Of a DNA stretch of 7,136 bases, positions 6,801 through 7,136 are shown one piece after another. The translations under genes were made by a program, and so were the position numbers. This DNA comes from JBKHJA01 sp046538375. Its GTDB lineage: Bacteria > Acidobacteriota > Aminicenantia > Aminicenantales > Aminicenantaceae. Location of the stretch: NCBI GenBank assembly GCA_046538375.1, contig JBKHJA010000117.1, forward strand, positions 1 to 7,136, written 5' to 3'. The notes beneath the pieces are model-generated. The model was not told where the DNA came from. It did no database searches and saw only the letters and a program-made list of their open reading frames with translations. Each line of letters starts with the position of its first letter. The stretch's first letter is position 1.

Positions 6801-6935
6801 TAATTCTTCGGTGGGTGTTTGGAGGGTTTTGGTGATGGGGATTTCTTTTGAAGAGGGAAGCGGGGTGGCGCACTCTTTGCAGTACTTGGAGCCGGAGGGA
6901 TTGTCAGTATCACAATTGGGGCATTTGAGGGCCAC
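3822..6935 (-). CDS. Zinc-ribbon Ser/Thr protein kinase receptor with TolB/FlgO-like and TPR domains
   Basis: This 1037-residue membrane-spanning Hanks-type kinase should phosphorylate Ser/Thr on cytoplasmic partners. In order it has: a zinc ribbon with Cys5, Cys8, Cys19 and Cys22; a linker; a kinase domain (about 55-315) with glycine loop LGKGGMGKV (61-69), Lys84 in VALK, Glu103 of helix C, HRDLKPQN (176-183), DFG (196-198), GTPEYMSPE (216-224), Asp236 and Arg300; one membrane helix (about 345-363); a domain starting LAVMYFKNNTGDE (381-393, to about 513) resembling the TolB/FlgO-like module of cyclase and TPR receptors; and about ten TPRs (535-1030). All catalytic residues are present and it is an RD kinase, so activation-loop phosphorylation is likely. 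The C-terminal half should lie outside the inner membrane. GTG at 6935 is the first possible start: an in-frame TGA lies six bases upstream, and AAGGG is spaced 7 bases away. The gene appears to be a single transcription unit. Ligand and targets are unknown. Confidence 0.92.
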   Translation of the reverse strand: MALKCPNCDTDNPSGSKYCKECATPLPSSKEIPITKTLQTPTEELTRGTTFASRYEIIEELGKGGMGKVYRVEDKKIKEEVALKLIKPEIASDKKNIQRFSNELKMARKIRHKNVCAMYDLGEEKGTHYITMEYVPGEDLKSFIRRAGPLNAGKTLFIAKQVCEGLAEAHRLGVIHRDLKPQNIMIDKQGNTRIMDFGIARSVESKGITGAGMMMGTPEYMSPEQVEGKEVDKRSDIYSLGIILYEMVTGKVPFEGDTPFTIGMKHKSEKPKNPKELNTQIPDDLNRVILRCLEKEKEKRYQSAGEVSSELENIEKGIPTTERIVPERKPFTSREITVQFSLKKLFIPALVTAAVITAAVILWKIIPERETIPVSSGKPSLAVMYFKNNTGDESYDIWRSALSDSIITDLSQSRYINVLSGDRMFSILRKLDLLEEKSYASEDLMKVAAEGRVNHILQGNLSKAGDIFRIEYTLQEISTGEIMGSDRVEGNGEQAIFSMVDELTRRIKEDFNLSEEEIAADIDKEIEKITTSSPQAFKYYVEGREFHQRGEYRKNVQLMEKALALDPEFAMAYRSMAMGYNNLALFSEKKKYLQKAFELKDRLSDRERYLIQAEFYRDSEMTYDKAIEAYTRHLQLYPDDSIANTNLGILYMSTEQWDQAIERFNVQIQAGVESFFPYTNIAEAYRAKGMYETARKVLENYIQDIHDSDVIRRELSWNYFFEGDYELALAEADRALSLNPDNTRVLFIKGNIYVCKEDFEKAETEYFKVLERKEPGYHLYTRIVLGASYLLRGKFSRAGQHYAQGLELAEKLDDNWWRVCFHIWRAYSYLKSRRPADALQDCEAAWSTAPDSEDGMKWQRRALYYKGRALLAMNSVDDAQKAAHGIKELVEKGTNKKDMRYHYHLLGLIELKRKNYSKAIQYFTEAISLFPYQHGMDPFTNDQANFAEHLALALYHSGNTEKAREEHQKILTYNTGKLYSGDIYARSLYWLGRIFEEQDQKSRAVEYYEKFLDLWKDADPGFDEVEDAKKKLSRHLP

Positions 6936-6962
6936 TATTCATCCCTTATGTCAGTTGCCAAG

Positions 6963-6991
6963 AGAATAACAGGGAATACGAAAATAGTCAA
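6963..6991 (-). promoter_or_regulatory. Promoter of the receptor kinase gene
   Basis: On the minus strand, TTGACT (6991-6986) and TATTCT (6968-6963) are spaced by 17 bases, a good sigma70-like match. Transcription would start near 6956, leaving a leader of about 20 bases that holds the AAGGG ribosome site at 6947-6943. The position right before the only usable start codon supports it. Confidence 0.55.
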
Positions 6992-7136
6992 ATTGATATC
7001 CCAGCCTCAAACATTCGGTGACTGTCCTTTTTGCTCCCCTTGCCCTGAATGCCAGAGGAAGCTTCAATAAAGACATCTCTTTTAACCTGGATTATTCATG
7101 AATTCGCTGGAAACAATGTATATGAGGCAGGAAATT
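6992..7136. other. Region without a supported gene
   Basis: No reading frame here is convincing. An ATG at 7098 opens a plus-strand frame that runs off the window, but it has no clear ribosome site and only 13 codons are visible, so it is not called. The stretch GGTGACTGTCCTTTTT (7017-7032) recalls short repeats scattered in some genomes, but one copy proves nothing. Confidence 0.4.

Noticed and set aside
7017..7032. GGTGACTGTCCTTTTT as a dispersed repeat or transposon scar
   Set aside because: It occurs once in the window and no transposase or paired end is seen; genome-wide copy number would be needed.
7098..7136. Possible start of a plus-strand gene at ATG 7098
   Set aside because: Only 13 codons are visible, there is no Shine-Dalgarno, and there is no recognisable sequence.

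Overview
The window carries five protein-coding genes and the remains of a sixth. It looks like a Gram-negative-type, probably uncultivated bacterium. Diderm signs are an outer-membrane beta-barrel ending in Phe, a lipoprotein with a lipobox, and a probable Tat-exported protein. The zinc-ribbon/Ser-Thr kinase/transmembrane/TPR receptor, plus the remnant of a second such kinase, recalls Acidobacteriota and Candidatus Aminicenantes (Aminicenantota), where large families of these kinases occur. That placement rests on general recollection of family style, not on a search.

Layout. Bases 3-542 (+) are the 3' part of a PorT-like outer-membrane beta-barrel gene cut by the window edge. Bases 672-1718 (+) encode a lipoprotein made of a GH20-type (beta-N-acetylhexosaminidase-like) catalytic barrel. 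A convergent gap (1719-1858) with two weak hairpins separates this pair from a minus-strand pair: a flavodoxin-like FMN reductase (3533-2931) and a DUF362 protein with a twin-arginine signal (2860-1859). Upstream of the flavodoxin gene is a readable promoter whose -10 box abuts a perfect 14-bp tandem repeat, which looks like a repressor operator.

Bases 3698-3832 (+) are the wreck of a paralogous receptor kinase gene. Its N-terminal linker, glycine loop and hinge strand are still legible, but about 51 residues between them are missing. It runs head-on into the 3' end of the large intact kinase gene (6935-3822, minus; 1037 residues) and overlaps its last 11 bases. The intact kinase has a four-Cys zinc ribbon, a complete Hanks-type kinase domain, one membrane helix, a TolB/FlgO-like domain and a long TPR array. 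Its GTG start has a good Shine-Dalgarno and a sigma70-like promoter. Bases 6992-7136 hold no supported gene.

How the genes may work together. The first two genes could form a small cell-envelope/glycan unit. The flavodoxin and DUF362 genes lie in tandem and may share redox function, though DUF362 may also have its own promoter. The kinase is probably a stand-alone signalling receptor. I see no defence system, CRISPR array, tRNA, rRNA or intact mobile element. The points most worth follow-up are the decayed inverted kinase paralogue overlapping the living kinase's stop, the tandem-repeat operator, and the flavodoxin that lacks the usual cysteine cluster.
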